This document shows positions 1-6,976 of a stretch of DNA of 33,900 bases, piece after piece. Source of the stretch: Streptomyces oryzae (GTDB lineage Bacteria > Actinomycetota > Actinomycetes > Streptomycetales > Streptomycetaceae); the NCBI RefSeq assembly GCF_017676365.1, contig NZ_JADKMA010000066.1, positions 1 to 33,900 of the forward strand, in the 5' to 3' direction. Positions within the stretch are counted from its first letter, which is position 1. Each line of letters begins with the position of its first letter. A program made the position numbers and the translations under genes. The notes below the pieces were generated by a model that searched no databases, was not told the origin of the DNA, and saw nothing but the letters and a program-made list of their open reading frames with translations.

Positions 1-2
1 CG

Positions 3-278
3 ATGCTCCGGACCCCGGACGGTCACAGCCGGCTCGAGCTGGCGAAGTACCGCAGCCCCGCGGTGATCAGCGCCGGGCCGCGCAACCGGCCGCACAACGT
101 TCTGGGCACGCACCGCGTCATGTTCGCCGTCGACGACATCGAGGACACCGTTGCGCGCCTGCGCCCTCACGGCGCCGAACTCCTCGGCGAGATCGCCCGG
201 TTCGAGGACAGCTATGTGCTCTGCTACATCCGCGGCCCGGAGGGCATCATCGTCGGACTGGCCGAGCAACTGCGCTGA
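3..278 (+). CDS. VOC-family (glyoxalase/bleomycin-resistance fold) protein, 3' part
   Basis: The gene is cut by the left edge of the window; the Met at position 3 is probably internal. The visible 91 residues form the second half of a vicinal-oxygen-chelate domain. They contain the beta strand HRVMFAVDDIEDTVARL, the GAEL turn, and the closing strand YIRGPEGIIVGLAEQL, whose Glu is at the usual metal-ligand position of this fold. VOC proteins bind metals and act as dioxygenases, isomerases, glyoxalases or drug-binding proteins; the substrate cannot be told from this fragment. The gene ends in TGA at 276-278, about 20 bp before a decayed PPOX fragment in the same direction. Confidence 0.75.
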   Translation: MLRTPDGHSRLELAKYRSPAVISAGPRNRPHNVLGTHRVMFAVDDIEDTVARLRPHGAELLGEIARFEDSYVLCYIRGPEGIIVGLAEQLR

Positions 279-300
279 GGAAGGAAACGAACCACGCGGC

Positions 301-468
301 CGGACGAGGTCATCGAGGTTCTGAACCACCCGATCAGCCAGAGCTGCTGGACAGCGACGGTGACCCGCCTGGTGACGTCGGCAAGGACGGAACCCCGCGC
401 AACGTACCGATCGCCTTCACCCGGAACGGGTCACACATCACGTGTACGCACAAGAACGCGCCATAAAT
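301..468 (+). pseudogene. PPOX-family (pyridoxamine 5'-phosphate oxidase-like) gene fragment
   Basis: Conceptual translation across two frames recovers the N-terminal third of a PPOX-class flavin/F420-binding split-barrel protein. PDEVIEVLNHPISQ lies in the frame starting near 301. ELLDSD, KDGTPRNVPIAFTRNG and CTHKNAP follow in another frame, ending at a TAA near 466-468. The segment between DSD and KDG reads as VTRLV in the first frame, so a small insertion and a compensating change have scrambled it. Family members are about 140 residues; about 55 remain, and the rest is lost at the junction with the IS630 remnant. This is clearly dead. Antisense reading of it gives a meaningless tail to the neighbouring minus-strand frame. 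Confidence 0.6.
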
Positions 469-510
469 TCGCCTGCCGTCCTCGTCCAGAGGTAGGACTT
501 GGGCGGTGTT

Positions 511-950
511 CCAGCGGTGGGCCAGTAGCCAAGCCTTGACAGCCGGGATCTCCTGGTCCTGTTCGATCAGGAACGTCTCGAACTCCTCAGCTCGGTGCCT
601 GCGGTGCAAAGAGCCGATCACCTTGCCGGTGGCCACTGCCAGGCGGTGAAGAGTGCGGTGACGCCGGCTCGCACGTGGTCCCGGGTGATCGGTTGCAGGG
701 CGCCCGGCATCATCGGCAGCACGGGCTGCGAGCTGTCCAATGCACGGGACCTGGCTCTTCGCATCGACGCAGAACATCAACGTCCGCTTGGGCCGGTCCA
801 GGCACAGCCCGACCACGTCGTGAACTGAACTTTGTCCACGAAGCAGGGGTCCGTGGTCCGTGGACAACTCGAAGGCTCCTGAACCGTGGGCTGCAGGCCG
901 AAGTCCCGCCAGATCCGTGAGACGGTCCAACCGGCGCAGGTGCTGATGGC
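511..950 (-). pseudogene. IS630-family transposase remnant, multiply frameshifted
   Basis: Read on the minus strand, pieces of an IS630-type DDE transposase appear in order but in three frames. VSRIWRDFGLQPTVQE and DPCFVDKV come first. Then DVVGLCLDRPKRTLMFCVD, the strand carrying the first catalytic Asp, appears with the usual following Glu changed to Ala. QPVLPMMPG and VTALFTA follow in another frame, then VATGKVIGSLHRRHRAEEF. After EIPA the sequence jumps directly to VKAWLLAHR. The stretch that should carry the second catalytic Asp (usually ICDNY-like) is therefore missing. No functional product is possible. It sits between a PPOX fragment and an IS5-type fragment, so this locus has taken repeated insertions. 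Confidence 0.75.
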
Positions 951-1017
951 TCTGTACAGCACAGTCTGCTCACGCATCGCTGACGTGAGTGAGCCGCTGC
1001 GCCGAGCGGGCTGTGGC

Positions 1018-1195
1018 ACGGGGCGATCACATGAGCGGATGGGCAAGTTCAGAGGTGTGACGAACTGGAAGATCCACCTCGCTGCCGATGGGCGTGGGCT
1101 GCCCCTGGCTATCCTCCTCATGTTGGGCAACGTCAAATGAAGCCGCGGCATCCGCACGGTCATCCCCCAACAGTCCGACCAGACACCGCCGATGT
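1018..1195 (+). pseudogene. IS5-type DDE transposase fragment
   Basis: The plus frame reads RSHERMGKFRGVTNWKIHLAADGRGLPLAILL, which matches the core strand of actinobacterial IS5-group transposases (usually GGLTTKIHLAADGRGRPL). A TGA stops the frame at 1138-1140. Directly after it, in the same frame, comes SRGIRTVIPQQSDQ, which corresponds to the later RRRGIRxVIPExxDQ motif of the same proteins. About 40 residues that normally separate these motifs are missing, so the fragment has an internal deletion as well as a nonsense codon. Both ends are lost. It abuts the IS630 remnant on its left and the left end of the IS630-type cassette on its right. Confidence 0.6.
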
Positions 1196-1200
1196 GTGAC

Positions 1201-1229
1201 CTAGTGCTGTGACCACATAGGTTCGCCGG
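1201..1229 (+). repeat. Left terminal inverted repeat of IS630-type cassette
   Basis: The sequence starts CTAGTGCTGTGAC and continues through AGGTTCGCCGG. TA at 1202-1203 is the expected IS630 target dinucleotide, and the element proper begins at G1204. It matches the reverse complement of 2905-2933 at 25 of 29 positions, and an internal end-like sequence at 1944-1974 at 24 of 31 positions. Confidence 0.7.
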
Positions 1230-1250
1230 GTTCGCAGTTGGAGCGGTTGG

Positions 1251-1943
1251 ATGGGTGGTGACTCCGTTCCGACTGCTGGAGGTGTGGTGGCCGAGCCCGT
1301 GCGGGTGCGCAGACTGACCGATCAGGAAGGGCAGAAGCTGCAGCAGATCGTCCGCCGAGGCAGTATCAGCTCGGTGCGCTGTCGCCGGGCGATGATGCTG
1401 CTGGCCTCCGCCGGCGGAAACCGCGTCCCGGTGATTGCCCAACTGGTCCAGGCCGACGAGGACACGGTGCGGGATGTGATCCACCGGTTCAACGAGATCT
1501 GCCTGGCCTGCCTGGACCCTCGATGGGCGGGAGGCCGTCCCCGCCTGCTCAGCGATGACGACGAGGACTTCGTCATCCAGGCGGCCACCACCCGCCCCAC
1601 CACGCTCGGCCAGCCCTTCACCCGTTGGTCGATCCGCAAACTCGCCGCCTACCTGCGCCGCGTGCACGGACGTATCATCCGCATCGGCCAGGAAGCCTTA
1701 CGGTGCCTGCTGTTGCGCCGCGGCATCACCTTCCAGCGCACCCCGCTGCGGCAGTTCACCCTGGCCAACTCCAACCATCCGAACCACACGGTGCAGACCC
1801 GGGCCCTGCACCGCTACCTGCACTGGCGCAATGCCAACGCCCGCCACCCCGATGTCCTCGCCGCCCAGCGCAAGGAACGCGCCCGCATCCGCAGCGAGAA
1901 GGGCATCCGCTGGGGAGGGCGCCCCCTGGCACCCGCAGCTTGA
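1251..1943 (+). pseudogene. IS630 transposase with the DDE catalytic core precisely deleted in frame
   Basis: The 230-residue frame begins with the IS630 helix-turn-helix region: PVRVRRLTDQEGQKLQQ, then CRRAMMLLASAGG and VIHRFNE near residues 44-82. It continues through the second winged-helix part (FTRWSIRKLAAYLRR, residues 123-137) to RRGITFQRT. At residue 164 (about nt 1743) it jumps without losing frame to PLRQFTLANSNHPNHT and the usual C-terminus ending EKGIRWGGRPL. Full-length relatives have roughly 150 more residues between these parts, with all three DDE acids. The protein could still bind ends but not cut. The start at 1251 has a GGAG seven bases upstream; a GTG at 1287 behind GGAGG is an alternative. 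Confidence 0.8.
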
Positions 1944-1974
1944 CCAGCCCGGCGAGCCGGTGCGGTCACGGCAC
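1944..1974 (-). repeat. Internal IS630 end-like repeat
   Basis: The reverse complement reads GTGCCGTGACC, then CGG and TCGCCGGGCT. It matches the left end at 1204-1234 at about 24 of 31 positions. It lies just after the stop of the deleted transposase, where the right end of an ordinary IS630 copy belongs. No TA directly abuts it; the nearest is 1981-1982, inside the 3' end of the hydrolase gene. Confidence 0.55.
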
Positions 1975-1977
1975 CGG

Positions 1978-2784
1978 TCATAGGTGGAGAACCTGTTTCG
2001 CCATGTCCCGGATGGTTTTGGCCAGGGTGTCAGGAGCGGCGAGGTGGGCAATGTGTCCCTGGCCAGTGAGCGTGACAATTCGCGCATTCGGCAGGGCTGC
2101 CGCCAGGTCGGCCAGACGTTCGCGCAGGTGGGAGGGGCTGAGATCGCCTTCGATCAGGGTCGTCGGTGCTTCGAGCGTCGCGAAGCGATCAATACCGACG
2201 CCGAGCGCGTCGATCGCTTCATTGTCTGCGATCTGTGCCGCCGCGTAGGCGGACAACGCTGCTCGCATGTGCTGGTCGGCGAACATGGCATCGATCACGG
2301 CCGCGGGCATGCGGACGATGTCCCGCATGTGGATCCGCATCGCCTCGACCGGGTTGCCCCCGTCGAACGCGGCACGGGCACGTGCTCCCGCTGTCCCGGC
2401 GATCAACTCCTTGGTCGGCATCGGCGGTTCGTAGAGGAACAGTCCGGCGAATGCCGACGGGTCCAGCAATGCGGCTTCCAGTGCGGCGACAGCGCCCGAG
2501 GAATGCCCCACAAGAAGCACAGGGGACTCCAGGAGATCCGCGACGGCGACAATGTCGGCTGCCTCGATGGTCATCGAGTGAGGTAGGGCGATGTCTGCTT
2601 CGGGAACGTAGATCCGTCGTCGGATCCTGACGACGCGAAAGTCGTCGGTGAGGTGGCGGGTGACGCCGTCCCAGGTCGTCGCATCTCCACCGCCTGGGTG
2701 GACCACGAGCAGGTTCGGCCCGGATCCGTCGTCGAGAGCGGTGATGGGGCGGCCGTCGTCAGATGATGCAAGAAGCGCAGTCAT
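1978..2784 (-). CDS. Alpha/beta-fold hydrolase, passenger gene in IS630-type cassette
   Basis: This is a 268-residue cytosolic alpha/beta hydrolase without a signal peptide. It has an early oxyanion loop HPGGGDATTW (residues 29-38), nucleophile elbow GHSSG with Ser95, a likely acid Asp214 in LIEGDLSP, and catalytic His244 in GQGHIAHL. The fold is complete and the frame is intact, unlike everything around it. The ATG at 2784 is chosen because a TACAAG -10-like box lies 9-15 nt upstream and predicts a transcript start almost on the ATG; upstream in-frame starts would lie inside the repeat region. The substrate is unknown: esterase, lactonase or haloalkane-type hydrolase are all possible. Base composition looks less GC-rich than the neighbours, which fits transfer with the cassette. 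Confidence 0.8.
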   Translation of the reverse strand: MTALLASSDDGRPITALDDGSGPNLLVVHPGGGDATTWDGVTRHLTDDFRVVRIRRRIYVPEADIALPHSMTIEAADIVAVADLLESPVLLVGHSSGAVAALEAALLDPSAFAGLFLYEPPMPTKELIAGTAGARARAAFDGGNPVEAMRIHMRDIVRMPAAVIDAMFADQHMRAALSAYAAAQIADNEAIDALGVGIDRFATLEAPTTLIEGDLSPSHLRERLADLAAALPNARIVTLTGQGHIAHLAAPDTLAKTIRDMAKQVLHL

Positions 2785-2793
2785 GCTCACAAG

Positions 2794-2851
2794 CTTGTAC
2801 CGGTCCGCCGACATCACACCGACAGACTGCCGACATCCCGTGCTGCCGACA
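2794..2851 (-). promoter_or_regulatory. TGTCGG direct repeats with 11-bp period upstream of the hydrolase, SARP-like site
   Basis: On the minus strand the hexamer TGTCGG occurs four times, at 2851-2846, 2835-2830, 2824-2819 and 2813-2808. The last three copies are spaced exactly 11 bp apart and the first is 16 bp away. The final copy ends 8 bp before a TACAAG box (2799-2794). Direct repeats on one helical face with 8 bp to the -10 box is the arrangement described for Streptomyces antibiotic regulatory proteins. The hexamer differs from the best-known SARP heptamers, so the regulator family is inference. Confidence 0.45.
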
Positions 2852-2904
2852 GCGGTCGGCCGTCCCAGCCGACCGGCGAGCCCGGTCCCGGAAGCGAACA
2901 GCAA

Positions 2905-2933
2905 CCGGCGAACCTTTCCAGTCACAGCACTAG
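2905..2933 (-). repeat. Right terminal inverted repeat of IS630-type cassette
   Basis: The reverse complement begins CTAGTGCTGTGAC, has five mostly different bases, then AGGTTCGCCGG. Identity to the left end (1201-1229) is 25 of 29. TA at 2931-2932 is the target dinucleotide. Its last four bases, CTAG (2930-2933), were then reused as the target of the IS701-family element. Confidence 0.65.
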
Positions 2934-2946
2934 TAGTGCTTCGTTA
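2930..2946 (+). repeat. IS701 left end with CTAG target duplication
   Basis: CTAG (2930-2933) is followed by the 13-bp left inverted repeat. The CTAG consists of the last base of the IS630-type cassette, its TA duplication, and the first flanking base. Confidence 0.75.
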
Positions 2947-4336
2947 CGTCGGGTGATCTCGTCTGGTGGTGGGCATCTTCTCTGCTGTGAAGCTGGGGGA
3001 GGTGGAACGGCTCCGGGGTGAGTTAGCGGAGTTCGTTGCGGATGTGTTCGCCTCGCTGCCGCGGCGGGATCAGCGGCGGTGGGGCGCGTGTTATCTGCGG
3101 GGTCTGATGCCGGACGGCCGGCATAAGTCGATCCAGCCGATGGCCGAGCGGCTGCCGGACGGCAACATGCAGGCCCTGCAGCAATTCGTGAACCAGTCGC
3201 CGTGGGAGTGGACGCCGGTACGACAGCGGATCGCGCAGAGACTGAGTGAGGCGATCAGCCCTGAGGTGTAGGTGGTCGACGACGTGTCGTTTCCCAAGTG
3301 CGGCACTGCTTCGGTCGGGGTGGCCCGGCAGTACTGCGGAGCGCTGGGCAAGCGGGCGAACTGCCAGGTCGCGGTCAGTGTGCACGCGGCCACCGACACG
3401 TCGTCGTGCCCGCTGGAGTGGGAGTTGTTCCTGCCCGAGGAGTGGACGGACGATGATCGGCGGCGCCGGCGGGCTGGGGTCCCTGAGGAGGTCGGGCATG
3501 TGTCCAAGACGCGCCTGGCCCTGGGACTGCTGGAGGGGCTGGCCGCACAGGGCCTGGCAGTGCCGGGGATCGTGGCCGATGCCGGTTACGGCCGCAGCGT
3601 GGCCTTCCGGCTCGCGCTGGAGGAACGCGGCTGGTCCTACGTCATGGCGGTGGACCCCAAGGAGATTGCCCGCCCGGCCACGGCCGAGCCGCATCAGCCG
3701 GAATACGGCGGGCTGGGACCACCCACCCTGCCCCGCTACCGCGAAGCTCCCCGGCCTTTGACCGGGTTCGTCGATGCCGGCACCTCCTTCGAGGAGATCA
3801 CCTGGCGCCAGGGCAGCAAGTCCATGATGACCTCGCGATTCGCCGTGCTGGAGGTGCGACCCTCAGGCAAGGAAGCCTGCCGCACGGCTCAGGAACAGGC
3901 CGGTGGCCGCAGCCGGTGGGACGGCGTTCTGCCGCTGCGGACACTGCTGGTCGAGCAGCCCGCAGACGAGGCCGGGCCGACCGGCTACTGGATGACCAAC
4001 CTGCCCGCCACCACCCCGGTCGCCCATCTGGTGCGGTGGGCAAAGATGCGCTGGCGCATCGAGCACGACTACCGCGAGCTCAAGCACAGGCCTGGGCCTG
4101 GACCACTTCGAGGGCCGCACCTGGCGCGGCTGGCACCACCACGTCACCCTCGTCACCGCCGCCCAGGCCTTCCTCACCCTCCGGCGGCTCGACCCAAAAG
4201 CCCGGATGCCGGCCTGACCTCTACCAAGTCCTGGGCGCACTCCAGGACCTACTGAGGTGCTGGACCGGCATCTGCACCACCTGCGGCCGACCCCTCACCA
4301 CCAGCAAAACCAGAGCCAGAATCTAACGAAGCACTA
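2934..4336 (+). mobile_element. IS701-family insertion sequence, inactive
   Basis: The terminal inverted repeats are perfect over 13 bp: TAGTGCTTCGTTA at 2934-2946 and its complement at 4324-4336. They are flanked by a CTAG duplication at 2930-2933 and 4337-4340. A 4-bp CTAG-like duplication is typical of IS701. The element encodes one transposase frame broken by a nonsense codon and frameshifts. The clean ends and target duplication imply an insertion more recent than the IS630 and IS5 remnants to its left, although the transposase has since decayed. Confidence 0.8.
2966..4326 (+). pseudogene. IS701-family transposase, amber codon and two frameshifts
   Basis: The frame starts MVGIFSAVKLGEVERLRGEL and runs through GDNM-like LPDGNMQALQQFVNQSPW to SPEV, where TAG (3269-3271) interrupts it. 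Translation resumes in the same frame with VVDDVSFPKCGTASVGVARQ, the strand carrying the first catalytic Asp. Relatives have Trp here, so a single TGG-to-TAG change explains the stop. VADAGYG (near 3580) and MRWRIEHDYRELK (near 4050) are the other core motifs. An extra A near 4088 shifts the frame: GLGLDHFEGRTWRGWHHH continues from 4089 in another frame up to TGA at 4215. A second shift near 4200-4218 is needed to read YQVLGALQDLL to the TAA at 4324. Product inactive. Confidence 0.8.
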
Positions 4337-4340
4337 CTAG
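4324..4340 (-). repeat. IS701 right end with CTAG target duplication
   Basis: The complement of the 13-bp inverted repeat (4324-4336) is followed by the second CTAG copy (4337-4340). The CTAG also supplies the TAG stop codon of the minus-strand lyase gene. Confidence 0.75.
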
Positions 4341-5602
4341 CGCTCCAATACGTAGGTGAGCGTGCCGAAGCCGAGTTCATCGAAGCCGCCGCTGGTCGAG
4401 CCGTAGTCGCCACCGCCGCCCTCGGGGCTCTGTTTGCGGGCCATCAGCGACATGTACGGCGTCTCGTACCCCTTGCGGTAGTGGTAGTGGTGGTAGACCC
4501 GCTCCCAGACGGCGCGTACCTGGCCGCGCGACCCGTCCGAGATGACGGTCTGCCGCTCCGGCTTGCAGTTCTGCCCGCTGCCCCATTCATAGGTACGGAA
4601 CGGCACGCTCTCGCCGTGGTTGTACTTGGCGACGTATTCACACGCTTTCATGAAGCGGTTGTCGTCGGCCCCGTACAGATCGGTGCCCTGTTTGAGCGCC
4701 ATTTCACAGATGGTGCCCATCAGACCGATGCCCATCAGACTGTGGCCCTGGTCGCGGCCGCTCTCCTGCCACTGGGCGAGCCCGCCGTCGTGCAGGAAGG
4801 GCACGGCGTGCGCGAGGGAGCCGTTGCCCTCGCCATGGTGGAAGTAGTCGACCGCCTGGTCGAACTTTGCCTGGTCGTCGTTGAGTATGCCGATGGCCAT
4901 GACGGCTGCCATGTTGCACAGGTCCCAGTTCGCCCAGTAGTGGGTGACGCACGCGCCGTTGTGTTCCTTGAGGAACTGGTCGCACACCGGGTAGAAGACG
5001 CGGGCCATCATGTCCTGGAAACGGGCCAGGTCGAAGCCGTCGTAACCGCGCATGATCTCGGCGGCGTTGGCGAACTGATAGCCGTAGATACCGGCGGCGA
5101 GGAAGCGGTCGGAGTTCCCGGTGACCGTCTTGAGCTTTCCCGACCAGGCGTTGAGGATGTCGCGTGTGGTGTCGGCGTGCGCGGTGTCCCCGCTCACCTT
5201 CCAGCGCAGTGCGTTCTGGTAGGCGGCGTGCACATCGTTGTACAGCTGTGGGTAGTTTTGTCCTTCGCCGCCGCGCACGACGGTCTCCAGCGGCCTGGGC
5301 GTCCAGCCGGCCGCCGAGTGCCCGTTGGCGGTCAGCCGCTCCCAGCCGCTCTTCCAGGGCTCCGCGCCCGCCTTGACCTTCTCGGCCATGCGCGCGAAAT
5401 CGTCGGCGCTGTGCAGCATCCCCGGATGGGTGAGAGCGGCGGCCCCGGCCCTGGTCCGGGAGCCGGTCTGCTGCGGGTCGCGGTCCGTGGCCGTCGCGTA
5501 GGCGATGCCGGGCAGGGCGAGCGCGCCCGCGCCGAGCGCGGTGCCCTTGAGAAGACGGCGACGGCTGAGGTCGATGCGGTGTGCGTTGTCTTTACGGCTC
5601 AT
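4337..5602 (-). CDS. Tat-exported polysaccharide lyase, alginate-lyase domain family
   Basis: A 421-residue secreted protein. The N-terminus has a twin-arginine signal (SRRRLLKG at residues 13-20, a hydrophobic Ala/Gly/Leu stretch, then a likely cleavage after AYATA). The mature part resembles the all-helical (alpha/alpha) alginate-lyase domain: HPGMLHSADDFARM near 60, LRWKVSGDTAHADTTRDILNAWS near 132-155, and THYWANWDLCNM near 219, which holds the conserved Asn/His/Trp surface. It would cleave uronic-acid polysaccharides by beta-elimination outside the cell. Glucuronan or alginate are possible substrates; this cannot be settled from sequence. The TAG stop lies inside the CTAG copy of the neighbouring IS701, yet the reading frame is unaltered. 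The GH43 gene lies upstream in the same direction. Confidence 0.8.
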   Translation of the reverse strand: MSRKDNAHRIDLSRRRLLKGTALGAGALALPGIAYATATDRDPQQTGSRTRAGAAALTHPGMLHSADDFARMAEKVKAGAEPWKSGWERLTANGHSAAGWTPRPLETVVRGGEGQNYPQLYNDVHAAYQNALRWKVSGDTAHADTTRDILNAWSGKLKTVTGNSDRFLAAGIYGYQFANAAEIMRGYDGFDLARFQDMMARVFYPVCDQFLKEHNGACVTHYWANWDLCNMAAVMAIGILNDDQAKFDQAVDYFHHGEGNGSLAHAVPFLHDGGLAQWQESGRDQGHSLMGIGLMGTICEMALKQGTDLYGADDNRFMKACEYVAKYNHGESVPFRTYEWGSGQNCKPERQTVISDGSRGQVRAVWERVYHHYHYRKGYETPYMSLMARKQSPEGGGGDYGSTSGGFDELGFGTLTYVLER

Positions 5603-5692
5603 GGGGGGTGCCCTCTTTCCGCGAGGGGTGGGGGGTTCGAGAGCCGACGGTAACCGCGTTCCGCCATGCGCACGATCCCGGCCGCCGCCATC

Positions 5693-5703
5693 CGAAACTT
5701 TCG
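5693..5703. promoter_or_regulatory. CGAAA-C-TTTCG dyad upstream of lyase gene
   Basis: A perfect 5+1+5 inverted repeat lies 91 bp before the lyase ATG. A closely similar dyad stands 81 bp before the GH43 start. As I recall it, CGAAA/TTTCG inverted repeats have been described in front of actinomycete xylanase genes as repressor targets. A shared sugar-responsive regulator is the natural reading. Confidence 0.55.
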
Positions 5704-5773
5704 CCTCCCGCCGTGGGGAGGGACGTGCTCGGAAGGGCGGCGCCGGACCGTGTTCGTACGCTCGCGGCGAGCG

Positions 5774-6838
5774 CTACCTGTGCCGACGGGAGTCGGCGAC
5801 CGGGACGCCGAAGTCGGGGGTGCCGTCGGGCTTCCAGCCCAGTGCCTGGACCCGGGTGTGCCGGTTGGGGTCGTTCAGCGGATCGCCCTCGATCTCCTTG
5901 TATTGCCGCGCGTGGTAGACGAGCAGGTCGGTCCTGCCGTCCTCGGCGACGGTGAAGCAGCTGTGGCCCGGGCCGTACTGGCTCGTCCCGTCGTTGCTGG
6001 TGAACACCGGCTCCTCGCTCTTCGTCCAGGAGGCGGCATCGAGCAGGTCGGCGTCGTCGGGCGCGGTGAGCAGGCCCATGCAGTAGTTGGCGTCCGTGGC
6101 GCTGGCGGAGTACGTCATGAAGACCCGCCCGTTGCGCTGGAGCACGAACGGACCCTCGTTGACGGCGAAGCCGACGGTCTCCCACGGCAGTTCGGGCCGG
6201 GAGAGCCGCACTTGCGGGCCCGTGATGCTCCAGGGGCTGTCCATCGCGGCCAGGTAGAGGTCGGTGTTGTTGTTCTGCGAGGGATCGTGCTGTGCCCAGG
6301 CGAGATAGCGGGTGCCCCGGTGCACGAAGGTGGTGGCGTCCAGGGCGAAACTGTCCCACTGCGTACGGATCCGGCCCCGCTCCCTCCAGGTGCCCTGAAG
6401 GGGGTCGGCGGAGGTGTTCTCCAGTACGTAGGGACGGATCGCCCACTGGTCCTGGGAGCTTCCGGCGGCGAAGTAGAGATACCAGGCGCCGTCGATGAAG
6501 TGGAGCTCCGGCGCCCAGATGTGGTTCGCCATCTCACCGCTGTCGTGTGCCCGCCAGACCACCTTCTCCTCGGCCTGCGCGAGCCCGCCCACGGTGCGCG
6601 CGCGGCGCAGCACGATCCGGTCGTACTCCGGAACGGTCGCGGTGAAGTAGTAGGAGCCGTCGGTGTGCCGCAGGATGAGCGGGTCGGCGCGCTGCCGTAC
6701 GAGGGGGTTGGTGTACGCGGGTGCGGCGGCGGCCGGTGCGCCCGCCGCGCGGGCCGCTGCGGGTGCACCGAACGCGGCGAGCCCGGTCCCGGCGGCCGCA
6801 CCGGCCGCTCCCTTCAGTACGGTTCTGCGGCTGGTCAC
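5774..6838 (-). CDS. Tat-exported glycoside hydrolase family 43 enzyme
   Basis: A 354-residue secreted five-bladed beta-propeller glycosidase. The Tat signal is SRRTVLKG (residues 3-10) followed by an Ala-rich hydrophobic region to about residue 40. The three GH43 acids are visible: Asp52 in RADPLILRHTDG (catalytic base), Asp167 in ALDATTF (pKa modulator) and Glu228 in NEGPFVL (general acid). WAPELHFIDGAWYLYFAAG near 108-126 is a typical blade motif. Family members are inverting alpha-L-arabinofuranosidases, beta-xylosidases or arabinanases acting on plant hemicellulose; the exact specificity is open. The GTG start has AGGAGG six bases upstream. It is followed after 171 bp by the lyase, so the two form a small extracellular polysaccharide-degrading pair. 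Confidence 0.88.
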   Translation of the reverse strand: MTSRRTVLKGAAGAAAGTGLAAFGAPAAARAAGAPAAAAPAYTNPLVRQRADPLILRHTDGSYYFTATVPEYDRIVLRRARTVGGLAQAEEKVVWRAHDSGEMANHIWAPELHFIDGAWYLYFAAGSSQDQWAIRPYVLENTSADPLQGTWRERGRIRTQWDSFALDATTFVHRGTRYLAWAQHDPSQNNNTDLYLAAMDSPWSITGPQVRLSRPELPWETVGFAVNEGPFVLQRNGRVFMTYSASATDANYCMGLLTAPDDADLLDAASWTKSEEPVFTSNDGTSQYGPGHSCFTVAEDGRTDLLVYHARQYKEIEGDPLNDPNRHTRVQALGWKPDGTPDFGVPVADSRRHR

Positions 6839-6918
6839 GTAAGCCCTCCTCGGCCGGGGTGGCGGTCGGCCGGGACATTACGGCCCGCGCTGGGCGAGGT
6901 CAGCGGTGCGGGACGAAC

Positions 6919-6932
6919 CCGAAAATTTTCGG
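6919..6932. promoter_or_regulatory. 14-bp perfect palindrome CCGAAAATTTTCGG upstream of GH43
   Basis: A perfect 14-bp dyad 81 bp before the GH43 GTG. Its CGAAA and TTTCG arms equal those of the dyad before the lyase gene, with a two-base instead of a one-base centre. It is an A/T island in a GC-rich context, as expected for an operator. Confidence 0.6.
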
Positions 6933-6976
6933 TGCAGCCCCGCCAAGTGCCCCTGCGGGGACCGAGTACGCGGCCC

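Larger units (their letters stand above)
1204..2930. mobile_element. IS630-type cassette with a catalytically dead transposase and a hydrolase passenger
   Basis: The element is bounded by inverted ends (GTGCTGTGAC at 1204, GTCACAGCAC at 2921-2930), each flanked by TA (1202-1203 and 2931-2932). This is the target duplication IS630/Tc1-mariner elements make. Inside are a transposase frame with its catalytic domain deleted (1251-1943, plus) and an intact alpha/beta-hydrolase gene (1978-2784, minus). A third end-like sequence at 1944-1974 lies between them. The unit may therefore be a short IS630 derivative plus an adjacent captured segment that used a second outside end. It could have moved only with a transposase supplied elsewhere. 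An alternative is two independent, decayed IS630 insertions flanking a chromosomal gene. Confidence 0.55.

Noticed and set aside
334..520. Possible C-terminal domain joined to the IS630 remnant (EDGRRIYGAFLCVHVMC...)
   Set aside because: The same bases on the plus strand encode a recognisable PPOX fragment (KDGTPRNVPIAFTRNG). The minus-strand reading is only its complement.
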